A stretch of DNA of 13,977 bases from an uncultured bacterium (GCA_905214265.1 CAJMLQ010000079.1:1-13977), one strand, 5' to 3'; shown: positions 6,411-13,477, numbered from the stretch's first letter. Program-made: numbers and translations. The notes: generated from the letters alone by a model not told the origin.

Positions 6411-7954
6411 GGAAGCAAATGGTGAAAGTTTTGATTGGTATTGCAGCGGCCGTTGTGCTGCTGACGGGTGGTAAACTCATGTACCGGCACTTTGTCACCG
6501 ACAAAATATTGGACGGTCCCGTCATGGAAAACCCGGCGGCGCCTATGCTGGATCTGCTGAGCGCGGAGTGGATGTCGGAGGACGGCGTATGGAGCGCGCG
6601 CATAGAAGGCGAAACACTCGATCTCAGCTACCAGCAGGACCTGGTGTACAGCGGCAGCTTCTTCTTCGATTTCGATGGGGATGACTTGAACATCAGGACG
6701 GAGCTCCAGTTCTATGATAAGCAATTTGAAAGCGAGGGTGGGAACGTCTCCGGCACCATTGAGAGCCTCTATGTGGAAAATTGCAGGCTGTATCTGGTCC
6801 TCACCACCTCCTCAAAAGAGGGAGAAGGCAGTATAAGGCAGCAGGCTGTTCTGGATCGGGTGGAGCACGGCAAGTCCGCTGAAAGCGAATCGGAGGAAAT
6901 ACAGGAGGTTTCTGAAATGGCAGAATTAGTGAAATTTTCCTGGCATCAAAGCGCCATGAGCTACGATGGCTGTTTTGATTTCCGGATCACATCCTCTGAG
7001 CAGGAATCCGCCGCTCCCCGCCTGTACTGTAGTTATACGGACCCGGAGACCGGTGAGCGCATCGAGATCGGCGAGGAAAGCTCCGGCTTTCAGAGGTTCC
7101 GACTGGATGGAACACGAACTGACAGTGTGGCGTGTCCGCCAGTCCCCTTAGAACGCTGGGAAGAACTGGCTGATTTCCTGCACACGGCGGAGCTGTCCCC
7201 ATACCACCCGCCGGAACCGGGCCTTCTGGACGCGACCGACAGTAAGATCCAGGTCACATGGCGGGAGGACGGCGAAAAGTTTACCAACAGCTACAGCGGC
7301 ATCTATGCCCATGAGCTGCTGGAACTGCTCAAGGACATCGCAAGAGAAACAAATTCCCAAAAGAGCGGCCAGAACCAGCCCGCCCCGGAGGGGAGCTGGA
7401 CTTGCTCCTGCGGACAGGCCGGGAACACAGGACGGTTCTGTACGGAGTGCGGCCAGCCCAAGCCCGCTGAAAACAAATCGGAGGAAATACGAGAGGTTTC
7501 TGAAATGACAGAATTAGTGGAATTCTCATGGGATCAAATTACCATTGGCGATAGCGGTTTTCGATTCCACATCGTTTGTGCCGGACAGGATCCTATTGAT
7601 CCCCGCCTGTCCTGCAGATATATGGACCGGGAGGCCCATAAAATCGTACAAATTGGGGATGAGGGTAGCATCGAGACGTGTCCAACCATTCCCTCAGCGC
7701 GGTGGGAGGAACTGGCTGATTTTCTGCGCAAGGCGGAGCTGCCTGCCTACCGTGAACCGGACCCGAGTCCTGTGGGCGATATGGAGGTACACGCGGTCCC
7801 ATTCGTCAGTAAAATCCAGGTCACATGGCGGGGCGACGGCGAAGAGTTTACCAACAGCTACAGAGGCCACTATGCCGACGAGCTACTGGAACTGCTTCAG
7901 GAGATCGCAGGGGAAGCATCCCGCAAAGCATTGGAAGAACCAAAACCGGAATGA
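6407..7954 (+). CDS. Membrane-anchored two-repeat protein with an internal zinc ribbon
   Basis: A 515-residue protein. I chose ATG 6407 because it overlaps the previous stop (ATGA) and has GGAG seven bases upstream; the ORF also has an earlier ATG at 6374 inside the preceding zinc ribbon. Parts: basic N-terminus and hydrophobic anchor (about 6-22); YRHFVTDKILDG, which matches the corresponding spot in the preceding protein; a beta-rich region (about 48-153) of the kind seen in lipocalin-like domains of Clostridia lipoproteins; repeat B (162-315); a zinc ribbon at Cys333/335/345/348; and repeat C (358-505) with no zinc ribbon of its own. The zinc ribbon in the middle looks like the old end of a gene that was later joined to another copy. 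Shared anchor, repeat and ribbon show that this gene and its upstream neighbour come from duplication. Function unknown; the same questions of topology apply as for the previous protein. Confidence 0.84.
   Translation: MRKQMVKVLIGIAAAVVLLTGGKLMYRHFVTDKILDGPVMENPAAPMLDLLSAEWMSEDGVWSARIEGETLDLSYQQDLVYSGSFFFDFDGDDLNIRTELQFYDKQFESEGGNVSGTIESLYVENCRLYLVLTTSSKEGEGSIRQQAVLDRVEHGKSAESESEEIQEVSEMAELVKFSWHQSAMSYDGCFDFRITSSEQESAAPRLYCSYTDPETGERIEIGEESSGFQRFRLDGTRTDSVACPPVPLERWEELADFLHTAELSPYHPPEPGLLDATDSKIQVTWREDGEKFTNSYSGIYAHELLELLKDIARETNSQKSGQNQPAPEGSWTCSCGQAGNTGRFCTECGQPKPAENKSEEIREVSEMTELVEFSWDQITIGDSGFRFHIVCAGQDPIDPRLSCRYMDREAHKIVQIGDEGSIETCPTIPSARWEELADFLRKAELPAYREPDPSPVGDMEVHAVPFVSKIQVTWRGDGEEFTNSYRGHYADELLELLQEIAGEASRKALEEPKPE
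6890..7453 (+). repeat. Repeat unit B (domain plus zinc ribbon)
   Basis: Second unit, the closest relative of unit A. It holds the landmarks SWHQSAMSYDG, RLYCSYTDPET, RWEELADFL, IQVTWREDGEKFTNSY and the zinc ribbon. Near its head, AGGAGG (6903-6908) stands eight bases before an in-frame ATG (6917-6919, MAELVKF), which looks like a complete translation start inside the gene. Confidence 0.88.
7478..7921 (+). repeat. Repeat unit C (domain only)
   Basis: Third and most diverged unit. It keeps SEEIREVSEM, RWEELADFLRKAEL, IQVTWRGDGEEFTNSY and LLELLQEIAGEA, loses part of the middle, and lacks a zinc ribbon. It has an in-frame ATG at 7505 preceded by GAGAGG, a weakened version of the Shine-Dalgarno-like element of unit B. 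Confidence 0.85.
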
Positions 7955-7997
7955 GAGCTGCAAAAGCACTTGTTCCATGGAAAAGGAGGAAATGCAA

Positions 7998-9749
7998 GTG
8001 AAAATCAAGATGAAACGGTCTCTTGCGGTGATATTGGCGCTGGTGATGATCTTCTCCCTTGCCGCCTGCGGCGGGAAGGACAAGGGCTCCAACGAGGGCG
8101 GTAACAAGGCGGAGAGTATTGTTCTGGGCAAGTACACCGCCGTATTCAAGGGTTATACCCTTACCAAAGACGATGATGGCAACGACGCGATGGTCCTGAC
8201 CTATGACTATACCAACGGGAGCAAGGACGAGCAATCCTTTGCCTGGGCGTTCCTTTTTGAGGCAACGCAAGCCGGCGAGGAGCTTGGCTCCCCTATGTAT
8301 GATGAGAACTACAACCAGATCACCAAGAATTATGAGGAGATGGTCAAGAAGGGCCAGACACTGGAGGTGGCGATTGCCCTCACGCTGGTCAACACGACGG
8401 ATGACGTGACCATTGTCTTCTCTGATTTTGACGACCACGAGTACACCCAGACCATCAAGTTGTCCGGCTCCGGCTCCAGCGGAACGGAGGCCGGCCCGGA
8501 GGAGGCCGGCAGTTACAAGCTCTATGAAATGACATATGAGGGAGAGACCTTTGACAACGCATTCCTGGAATCTGTGGGGATGGACGCGTCTTATACGCTG
8601 GATCTGGCCGCTGACGGCACCGGCGTGCTGAAACTGGACGAAGACGAAAGTTCCGTTACATGGAAGGACGGGAAGATTACCGTCACCGCCAGCGGCGCAG
8701 TCTATACTTACGAGTTCCGGGACGGCATGATCACCCTCAAGGAGACCACCGGCGACATCATGGTGTTTCAGAAATCAGGCGCTGCGGTCGGCTCCGGCGG
8801 ATTGAAGCCGGTGGACGGCGAAAATGCCGGATCGGAGGATCAGACGGCGTACCAGGCGTATTGGAGCGGCGACTGGTACGGCTGGACTTCTTACAGCAAC
8901 GGCACCAATGATTACTCGTCCCTGGACGGCTTTTACCTGGACTGCATGGCCCGGATCGAGGTCGATGAAAACGGCGAGGGGACTGTCCTGCTCTGGGATG
9001 AGGCCACTTCTGTGGACGAGCCACGGGCTTACGTATCGATCCAGATCTCCGACGGCGGCTTTGAGCAGGGACGGCTCAAGAGCGTGAATGGCTGGTTCTC
9101 GGACGGAGATGTTGGCGACGCCGACTGGCTGGTGGATCCGGACGGTCTGGGCTACGAAAACCTGATCTGCATCGAGGGGTCCTATGAGGATCCGGAGGAT
9201 TTCTTCAGCGGCTATGATTATACGATCTACCTGCGCCCATGGGGACTGGACTGGGCGGACGTTGAGGAGGAACAGTCCGACGGCCTGCCGACTTACTACT
9301 ATGACTGGTATCTGCCCGCTGTCCAGGCCAGCGCAGCCATGCCCGATGTGATCGGCGGGGATTACGGCGGTCTGGCTCCCGGAGAGGTGCCTGACGATCA
9401 GATGGAAGGACAGGGCACTGTCGAAGAAGCAATTCCCGACTCCGGCACGCTGGGAAAATACGGGTTTTCCGTTGCGGATGCGACCGGAGTTGTACCGCTG
9501 GATACATTGAATGCAGCTTGCCGGTATATGAAAGAGCATACCTCTGATCTGACCTATGGTGCCCTCTATGCACAAATGGGTAATGTGCATGGTGTTGCGC
9601 AGATATCCGGCTCCGCCTGGCAGTCGGGCAACTATGAATACAAATGGAGCGCCGAGAGCGGCGAATATCTCTATGTTACCTTCTCAGTAGACGCAGATGG
9701 CAACGAGCTTCTTAAAGGATGGTCCAGCAGCTTGGGCCTGGGCGAGTGA
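7998..9749 (+). CDS. Multidomain lipoprotein, DUF5067-like N-terminal domain
   Basis: A 583-residue lipoprotein. I chose GTG 7998 because AAGGAGG (7983-7989) lies eight bases before it; in-frame ATGs at 7977 and 7992 are on top of or only two bases from that site. The signal peptide ends in a lipobox LAAC (Cys24), followed by a Gly/Ser/Lys-rich linker. Parts: about 43-155, a DUF5067-like beta domain (LGKYTAVFKGYTLTKDDDGN ... MVLTYDYTN ... VKKGQTLEVAIAL); about 172-258, a lipocalin-like strand repeat common in Clostridia lipoproteins (YTLDLAADGTGVLKL, VTWKDGKITVT); about 285-440, a Trp/Tyr-rich beta region (YWSGDWYGWTSYS ... IYLRPWGLDWA); and about 483-583, a C-terminal domain (GKYGFSVAD ... 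EYLYVTFSVDADGNELLKGW). It should be tethered to the outer face of the membrane. It sits between the repeat proteins and the TM2 gene. The task is unknown; ligand binding or envelope surveillance fits the setting. Confidence 0.86.
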   Translation: MKIKMKRSLAVILALVMIFSLAACGGKDKGSNEGGNKAESIVLGKYTAVFKGYTLTKDDDGNDAMVLTYDYTNGSKDEQSFAWAFLFEATQAGEELGSPMYDENYNQITKNYEEMVKKGQTLEVAIALTLVNTTDDVTIVFSDFDDHEYTQTIKLSGSGSSGTEAGPEEAGSYKLYEMTYEGETFDNAFLESVGMDASYTLDLAADGTGVLKLDEDESSVTWKDGKITVTASGAVYTYEFRDGMITLKETTGDIMVFQKSGAAVGSGGLKPVDGENAGSEDQTAYQAYWSGDWYGWTSYSNGTNDYSSLDGFYLDCMARIEVDENGEGTVLLWDEATSVDEPRAYVSIQISDGGFEQGRLKSVNGWFSDGDVGDADWLVDPDGLGYENLICIEGSYEDPEDFFSGYDYTIYLRPWGLDWADVEEEQSDGLPTYYYDWYLPAVQASAAMPDVIGGDYGGLAPGEVPDDQMEGQGTVEEAIPDSGTLGKYGFSVADATGVVPLDTLNAACRYMKEHTSDLTYGALYAQMGNVHGVAQISGSAWQSGNYEYKWSAESGEYLYVTFSVDADGNELLKGWSSSLGLGE

Positions 9750-9762
9750 GAATGCGGCAGTC

Positions 9763-9795
9763 TCCGGTGGGCAGATTGACATCTGCGTGACCGGA
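9763..9795 (+). other. Compound intercistronic stem-loop without U-tract
   Basis: TCCGGT (9763-9768) pairs with ACCGGA (9790-9795), and inside it GCAGA (9771-9775) pairs with TCTGC (9782-9786) around a TTGACA loop. It lies in the 83-base gap between the lipoprotein and TM2 genes. The following sequence is A/C-rich, so it is not an intrinsic terminator. An mRNA processing or stability element is the likeliest reading. Confidence 0.55.
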
Positions 9796-9832
9796 CACCC
9801 AAAACAGTTACGGAAACGAAAGGAGAAACACT

Positions 9833-10492
9833 ATGGCATACATGAGCGATTTGATGAAATCCCAACAGCCCAGAGAATTGGAGCTGGAACGGGAGTGGAC
9901 ACTGGAGGAGCTGTTTGAAAAGCTCAACACCCGTTCGGCGGCTTTCCAGATGCCCTTCTCCCTCAAGGGCGGTATCGGCGGTGACCGGATCCACTTTGAA
10001 GAGGAGCCGAACCTGGATGTGGTAGTGAATGTCTATGTGAAGGGCAGCCGTGTGAAGGTGCAGCCTGTAATCAAGACAGAGACTTCCACCGTAGGCGTGG
10101 GCGGCATGAACTTCCGCACGGATAAGAACAGCGTCATGCGCCAAGGGGTCAAGGGGGTCATGAACAAGCCTCTGCTCCAGGGCGAATATGTAGACAAGGT
10201 GACGGAAACCATCCGGAAGATAGTAAACAATGAGCCGGTTGAGGATTACATTGCACCTCCTCCGGAGGAAATGCCCGGAGCGGAGCCGGAGAAGAACTGG
10301 CTCACCTGCCTGCTGCTTAACATCTTCCTGGGCGGACTTGGTATCCACCGCTTCTACGTAGGAAAGACCGGCACCGGCATTCTGTATTTGCTGACCGGCG
10401 CGTTTTTGGGCATCGGCTGGCTGGTGGATCTGATTAAGATTCTGACCGGTAAGTTTACCGACAAGCTGGGCCGGCCTATTGTCAGAAAATAA
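9833..10492 (+). CDS. TM2-domain membrane protein with a novel-looking N-terminal domain
   Basis: A 219-residue protein with AAAGGAG (9819-9825) seven bases before ATG. The C-terminal part (about 155-206) is a TM2 domain: two hydrophobic helices (LTCLLLNIFLGGLG and GILYLLTGAFLGIGWLVDLI) around the family signature GIHRFYVGKTGTG. The N-terminal part (about 1-135) is soluble, with a charged helix (about 20-32) and a beta-rich stretch (LDVVVNVYVKGSRVKVQPVI ... VGVGGMNFRTDKNS). I do not recognise it. A Pro/Glu-rich linker (139-153) joins the two. The absence of a signal peptide suggests that the N-terminal domain is cytoplasmic. TM2 domains often accompany phage-shock-like and membrane-stress proteins. 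Strong hairpins lie in the gaps on both sides of this gene, suggesting its mRNA level may be set separately from its neighbours. Confidence 0.9.
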   Translation: MAYMSDLMKSQQPRELELEREWTLEELFEKLNTRSAAFQMPFSLKGGIGGDRIHFEEEPNLDVVVNVYVKGSRVKVQPVIKTETSTVGVGGMNFRTDKNSVMRQGVKGVMNKPLLQGEYVDKVTETIRKIVNNEPVEDYIAPPPEEMPGAEPEKNWLTCLLLNIFLGGLGIHRFYVGKTGTGILYLLTGAFLGIGWLVDLIKILTGKFTDKLGRPIVRK

Positions 10493-10500
10493 GCGTTCGC

Positions 10501-10541
10501 GTATCCCGTGGGCTTCCATTTATCATGGCCCCACGGGATAC
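10501..10541 (+). other. Perfect 12-bp inverted repeat between TM2 and YdjG-like genes
   Basis: GTATCCCGTGGG (10501-10512) is perfectly complementary to CCCACGGGATAC (10530-10541), with a 17-base loop in which CCAT (10516-10519) can pair further with ATGG (10525-10528). It begins eight bases after a stop codon and ends a few bases before the ribosome binding site AAAGGGGG (10546-10553). No T-run follows, so it is not a normal terminator. A processing site, stability element or protein-binding inverted repeat are all possible. Confidence 0.72.
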
Positions 10542-10559
10542 CAAGAAAGGGGGCTGACT

Positions 10560-11699
10560 ATGCCAGAACAGATTACAGAATATAAATGTCCAGCCTGTAC
10601 GGGTCCTCTCCACTTTGTGGGAGAATCCGGTAAGCTGGAGTGTGCTTACTGCGGATCCAGTTATGAGGTGTCAGAGGTCGAGGCTCTTTATGCCGGACAG
10701 GAAGAAAACGCAGAGGCAGCCTTTCAGGAAACGGAGACCAAAAGCCAGCCCCAGGAGACCGACTGGGATGTTTCAGGTATACAGGAGGACTGGGGCGAGG
10801 ACAGCGCAGGAATGAAAGCGTACAACTGTCCCTCCTGCGGCGCGGAACTGATCTGCGACGCCGCCACCGCCGCCACCAGTTGCCCCTACTGCGGCAACAA
10901 TACCATCGTATCCGGACAGTTTGGCGGCACCATGAAGCCGGACTATGTGATCCCCTTCAAGCTGGACCAAAAGGCCGCCGAGGCGGCGCTGAAAAAGCAC
11001 TACCGCAGAAAGATTTTTCTGCCCCGCGCATTTTCGGCGGGCAATCATATGAAAGAAATCAAGGGTATCTATGTCCCCTTCTGGCTGTTTGACGCCGGCG
11101 CGGAGGCGGACTGCCGGTTCCATGCCACACGCTCCCATTCCCATCGTGAGGGGGATTACCGGGTCACTGTCACCGAGCATTTTGATGTGCGGCGTTCCGG
11201 CACCATGGAGTTTGAGCATGTACCTGTAGACGGCTCCAAGAAAATGCCGGACGACTACATGGATTCCATTGAGCCCTTTGACTACGCCGGCTTGAAGCCC
11301 TTTTCCACCGCCTATCTCCCAGGGTACCTTGCGGATAAATACGATGTGACCGCCCAGGAGAGCATGGAACGTGCCGACCGGCGCTGCCGCAGTTCGGCCA
11401 TTGACCAGATGCGCCGGGATGTATCCGGCTATGAGACGGTGAATCAGGTGGGCGAAAATGTCCGCCTTTGCCGTGGCAAGGTGCATTACGCGCTGATGCC
11501 GGTTTGGACCCTGCGCACCAGGTGGAAGGACAAGGACTACCTCTTTATGATGAACGGTCAGACGGGCAAGATGGTGGGCGATTTGCCCGTGTCCAATGGA
11601 AAGGTCACGGGATTCTTCGCCGTCCTGGCCGTAGTGCTCAGCGGCCTGATGCTCTGGAGCGGCCTGGGCCAGCTGCTCGCGGAAGTCTTTTTGGCCTGA
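10560..11699 (+). CDS. YdjG-like double zinc-ribbon membrane protein
   Basis: A 379-residue protein. ATG 10560 is chosen because AAAGGGGG lies six bases upstream; an earlier in-frame start at 10479 overlaps the TM2 gene and has no site. It has a TFIIB-like zinc ribbon at Cys10/13/28/31, an acidic Gln/Glu-rich linker (about 45-84), and a second zinc ribbon at Cys90/93/108/111. A conserved-looking body (about 120-345) follows, with VIPFKLDQKAAEAALKKHY, IKGIYVPFWLFDAGAEADC and VHYALMPVWTLRTRWKDKDY. A hydrophobic C-terminal segment (about 349-375) likely anchors it to the membrane. The architecture matches B. subtilis YdjG, which with YdjH and YdjI forms the set encoded beside pspA and linked to envelope stress. 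Here the TPM (YdjH-like) gene follows 16 bases downstream and the SPFH (YdjI-like) gene lies upstream, so the three partners are present but in a different order and separated by extra genes. Confidence 0.92.
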   Translation: MPEQITEYKCPACTGPLHFVGESGKLECAYCGSSYEVSEVEALYAGQEENAEAAFQETETKSQPQETDWDVSGIQEDWGEDSAGMKAYNCPSCGAELICDAATAATSCPYCGNNTIVSGQFGGTMKPDYVIPFKLDQKAAEAALKKHYRRKIFLPRAFSAGNHMKEIKGIYVPFWLFDAGAEADCRFHATRSHSHREGDYRVTVTEHFDVRRSGTMEFEHVPVDGSKKMPDDYMDSIEPFDYAGLKPFSTAYLPGYLADKYDVTAQESMERADRRCRSSAIDQMRRDVSGYETVNQVGENVRLCRGKVHYALMPVWTLRTRWKDKDYLFMMNGQTGKMVGDLPVSNGKVTGFFAVLAVVLSGLMLWSGLGQLLAEVFLA

Positions 11700-11715
11700 G
11701 AGGAGGGAGAGCGGA

Positions 11716-12528
11716 ATGAAAAAATGGATCACTTCCCTTCTGACTGCCATGGCGCTGGCCCTCTTCCTGTGCGTCCCCGCCCTGGCTACGGGCTTTGAAG
11801 AGGCCCAGCTGGACTTCGTCACCGACGAGGCCGGGCTCCTCTCCGACCAGGAGTGGGCGGAGCTGGAGGCTCGGGCGGAGGAAATTTCCCTGAAATATAA
11901 ATGCGGCGTGTACATCATCGCGGTGGACGATTTTACCGACTATACCCGGGACGACAGCGTCTATGAGGCAGCCAAGGCCCTGTACCGGGGCTACTCCCTG
12001 GGGTACGGCGAGGAAAAGAGCGGGGAGCTGCTCCTGCTGTCCATGGAGGAGCGGGATTACACCCTCATCGCCTACGGCTACGGCAATACCGCTTTCACCG
12101 ATTACGGAAAGGATAAGCTCACCGATGCCTTTTTGGACGACTTCGGGGACGACGAGTGGTACAACGGCTTTTCCGACTATCTGGAAAAGAGCGCCTCCAT
12201 GCTTCAGTCCGCCCGGGAGGGCCATCCGCTGGACGTGGACAGCGACCCCCTGATCGTTCTGGTCGGAATCGGTATCTCCCTGCTGGTGGGCTGCGTGGTG
12301 GCCTTCGTGGTCACTGTGTGGCTGTCGGATCGCCTGATGAAGTCCGTGTCTGCCAAGACGGAGGCCGATGCCTACCTCACCGCCGGGAGCGTGGAGATTA
12401 CGGGGCGGGAGGATCGCTTTACCTATACCACCGAGACCCGCACGAAGATCGAGAGAGACTCCGGCAGCGACGGCGGGGGCACCACCGTAGACAGCGACGG
12501 TTTCTCAGGAAAAAGCGGAAAATTCTAA
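11716..12528 (+). CDS. TPM-domain membrane protein (YdjH/YgcG-like)
   Basis: A 270-residue protein with an excellent site (GAGGAGGGAG from 11700). It has a signal peptide (MKKWITSLLTAMALALFLCV, likely cut after PALA near 24) and a TPM domain at about 30-167 with the usual opening DFVTDEAGLLSDQEWAELEARAEE (split around 33-56), CGVYIIAVDDF at 63-73 and LIAYGYGNTAFTDYG at 117-131. A transmembrane helix follows at about 178-203, then a cytoplasmic tail of about 65 residues ending in Ser/Gly/Asp-rich sequence with GGG and FSGKSGKF. TPM domains sit on the outer face of the membrane; some plant members have been reported with phosphatase activity, but here a structural role is at least as likely. 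The YdjG-like gene directly upstream supports the YdjGH pairing. The tail resembles Gly-rich tails of other TPM proteins. Its codons are visibly more G/C-ending than those of the first genes of the operon. Confidence 0.92.
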   Translation: MKKWITSLLTAMALALFLCVPALATGFEEAQLDFVTDEAGLLSDQEWAELEARAEEISLKYKCGVYIIAVDDFTDYTRDDSVYEAAKALYRGYSLGYGEEKSGELLLLSMEERDYTLIAYGYGNTAFTDYGKDKLTDAFLDDFGDDEWYNGFSDYLEKSASMLQSAREGHPLDVDSDPLIVLVGIGISLLVGCVVAFVVTVWLSDRLMKSVSAKTEADAYLTAGSVEITGREDRFTYTTETRTKIERDSGSDGGGTTVDSDGFSGKSGKF

Positions 12529-12565
12529 ATGACTGTAGCACACAAAAAGAGTGGAGGACTTGAAT

Positions 12566-13477
12566 ATGGGACTGTTCGGAAAATTATTTGATAAAAAAGA
12601 ATGCGACCTCTGTGGAGGGGAGATTGGCCTTTTGGGCAATCGGAAGCTGGAAGATGGAAACTGCTGCAAGGAATGTGCAGCCAAACTTTCTCCTTGGTTT
12701 AGTGACCGTCGGGGCAGCACTGTGGAGGAAATCCGCGCTCAGTTAAAGTACAGGGAAGCAAATCAGGCGAAAGTGGCGGATTTCCACGCCACCCGCACCC
12801 TGGGGGAAAGTACTAAGGTCATTCTGGATGAGGACGCCGGAACCTTCATGGTCACCTCTGCTCGGAATTGGCAAAGTGCCAACCCGGATGTTCTCTCCTT
12901 CTCCGATGTCACCGGCTGCAATCTGGACATTGACGAGAATCGCACTGAAATTGAATATAAGGACCGGGAGGGAGAGCATAAGAGTTTCAATCCTCCGCGC
13001 TATGCCTACTCCTATAACTTCTATATCGTGATCCATGTGAACAACCCCTACTTCAATGAAATTCGATTTAAGCTCAACAACTCTCCCGTGGACAATGACG
13101 AGGATACCCTGTTGGACGGCCCCCAGGCTATGCCGCGGTCCAGAAACGGAGGCCCCCGTCCTGGAGCAACTCGCCCGGATTCGTTACGCGGCAATCGGAT
13201 GCGTACCAATATGTCCGGCCAGATTGGTTTGGGCTCAATGGGAAGAGATCTTACGTCCAATGCGGAAGAAGTTCGAGCCAGCGTGGAATACCAGCAATAT
13301 GAGAAGATGGGGCAAGAGATCCGAGATGCCCTGCTCCAGGTGCGCCAGGAAGCCAGGGATACCGCTGCGGCGGCAAATGCGCCAAAGGCTGCTGTTACCT
13401 GTCCATGGTGCGGAGCGACTACAACGCCGGATGCTTCAGGGACATGCGAATACTGCGGCGGTGCCCTGAACAACTGA
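12566..13477 (+). CDS. DUF4428 protein with PH-like middle region and C-terminal zinc ribbon
   Basis: A 303-residue protein. ATG 12566 is preferred because GGAGG (12553-12557) is eight bases upstream; a GTG at 12551 overlaps that site. The N-terminal MGLFGKLF and Cys13/16 plus Cys33/34/37 with GNRKLEDG belong to the DUF4428 zinc-binding domain (about 12-62). The middle (about 75-175) is a run of beta strands (TKVILDEDAGTFMVTS, LSFSDVTGCNLDIDENRTEI, YSYNFYIVIHVNN, FNEIRFKL) resembling bacterial PH-like domains, which are common in membrane-adaptor proteins. A Pro/Arg/Gly-rich linker and a helix (about 234-268) lead to a zinc ribbon at Cys279/282/294/297. No signal peptide or membrane helix is seen. 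It follows the TPM gene by 37 bases. Its likely role is a cytoplasmic adaptor in the same complex; the PH-like label is by eye. Confidence 0.88.
   Translation: MGLFGKLFDKKECDLCGGEIGLLGNRKLEDGNCCKECAAKLSPWFSDRRGSTVEEIRAQLKYREANQAKVADFHATRTLGESTKVILDEDAGTFMVTSARNWQSANPDVLSFSDVTGCNLDIDENRTEIEYKDREGEHKSFNPPRYAYSYNFYIVIHVNNPYFNEIRFKLNNSPVDNDEDTLLDGPQAMPRSRNGGPRPGATRPDSLRGNRMRTNMSGQIGLGSMGRDLTSNAEEVRASVEYQQYEKMGQEIRDALLQVRQEARDTAAAANAPKAAVTCPWCGATTTPDASGTCEYCGGALNN

Noticed and set aside
7545..7997. Upstream extension of the lipoprotein reading frame
   Set aside because: It overlaps repeat C in another frame and would bury the signal peptide more than 150 residues inside the protein. The GTG at 7998 with AAGGAGG fits a lipoprotein start.
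9776..9781. Perfect TTGACA as a -35 promoter element for the TM2 gene
   Set aside because: No -10 hexamer is found 16-18 bases downstream, and the six bases are the loop of a compound hairpin.
10773..11918. Open frame of 381 codons on the - strand
   Set aside because: It is antisense to the YdjG-like and TPM genes and open because of their GC-rich codon pattern. No domain or start site supports it.
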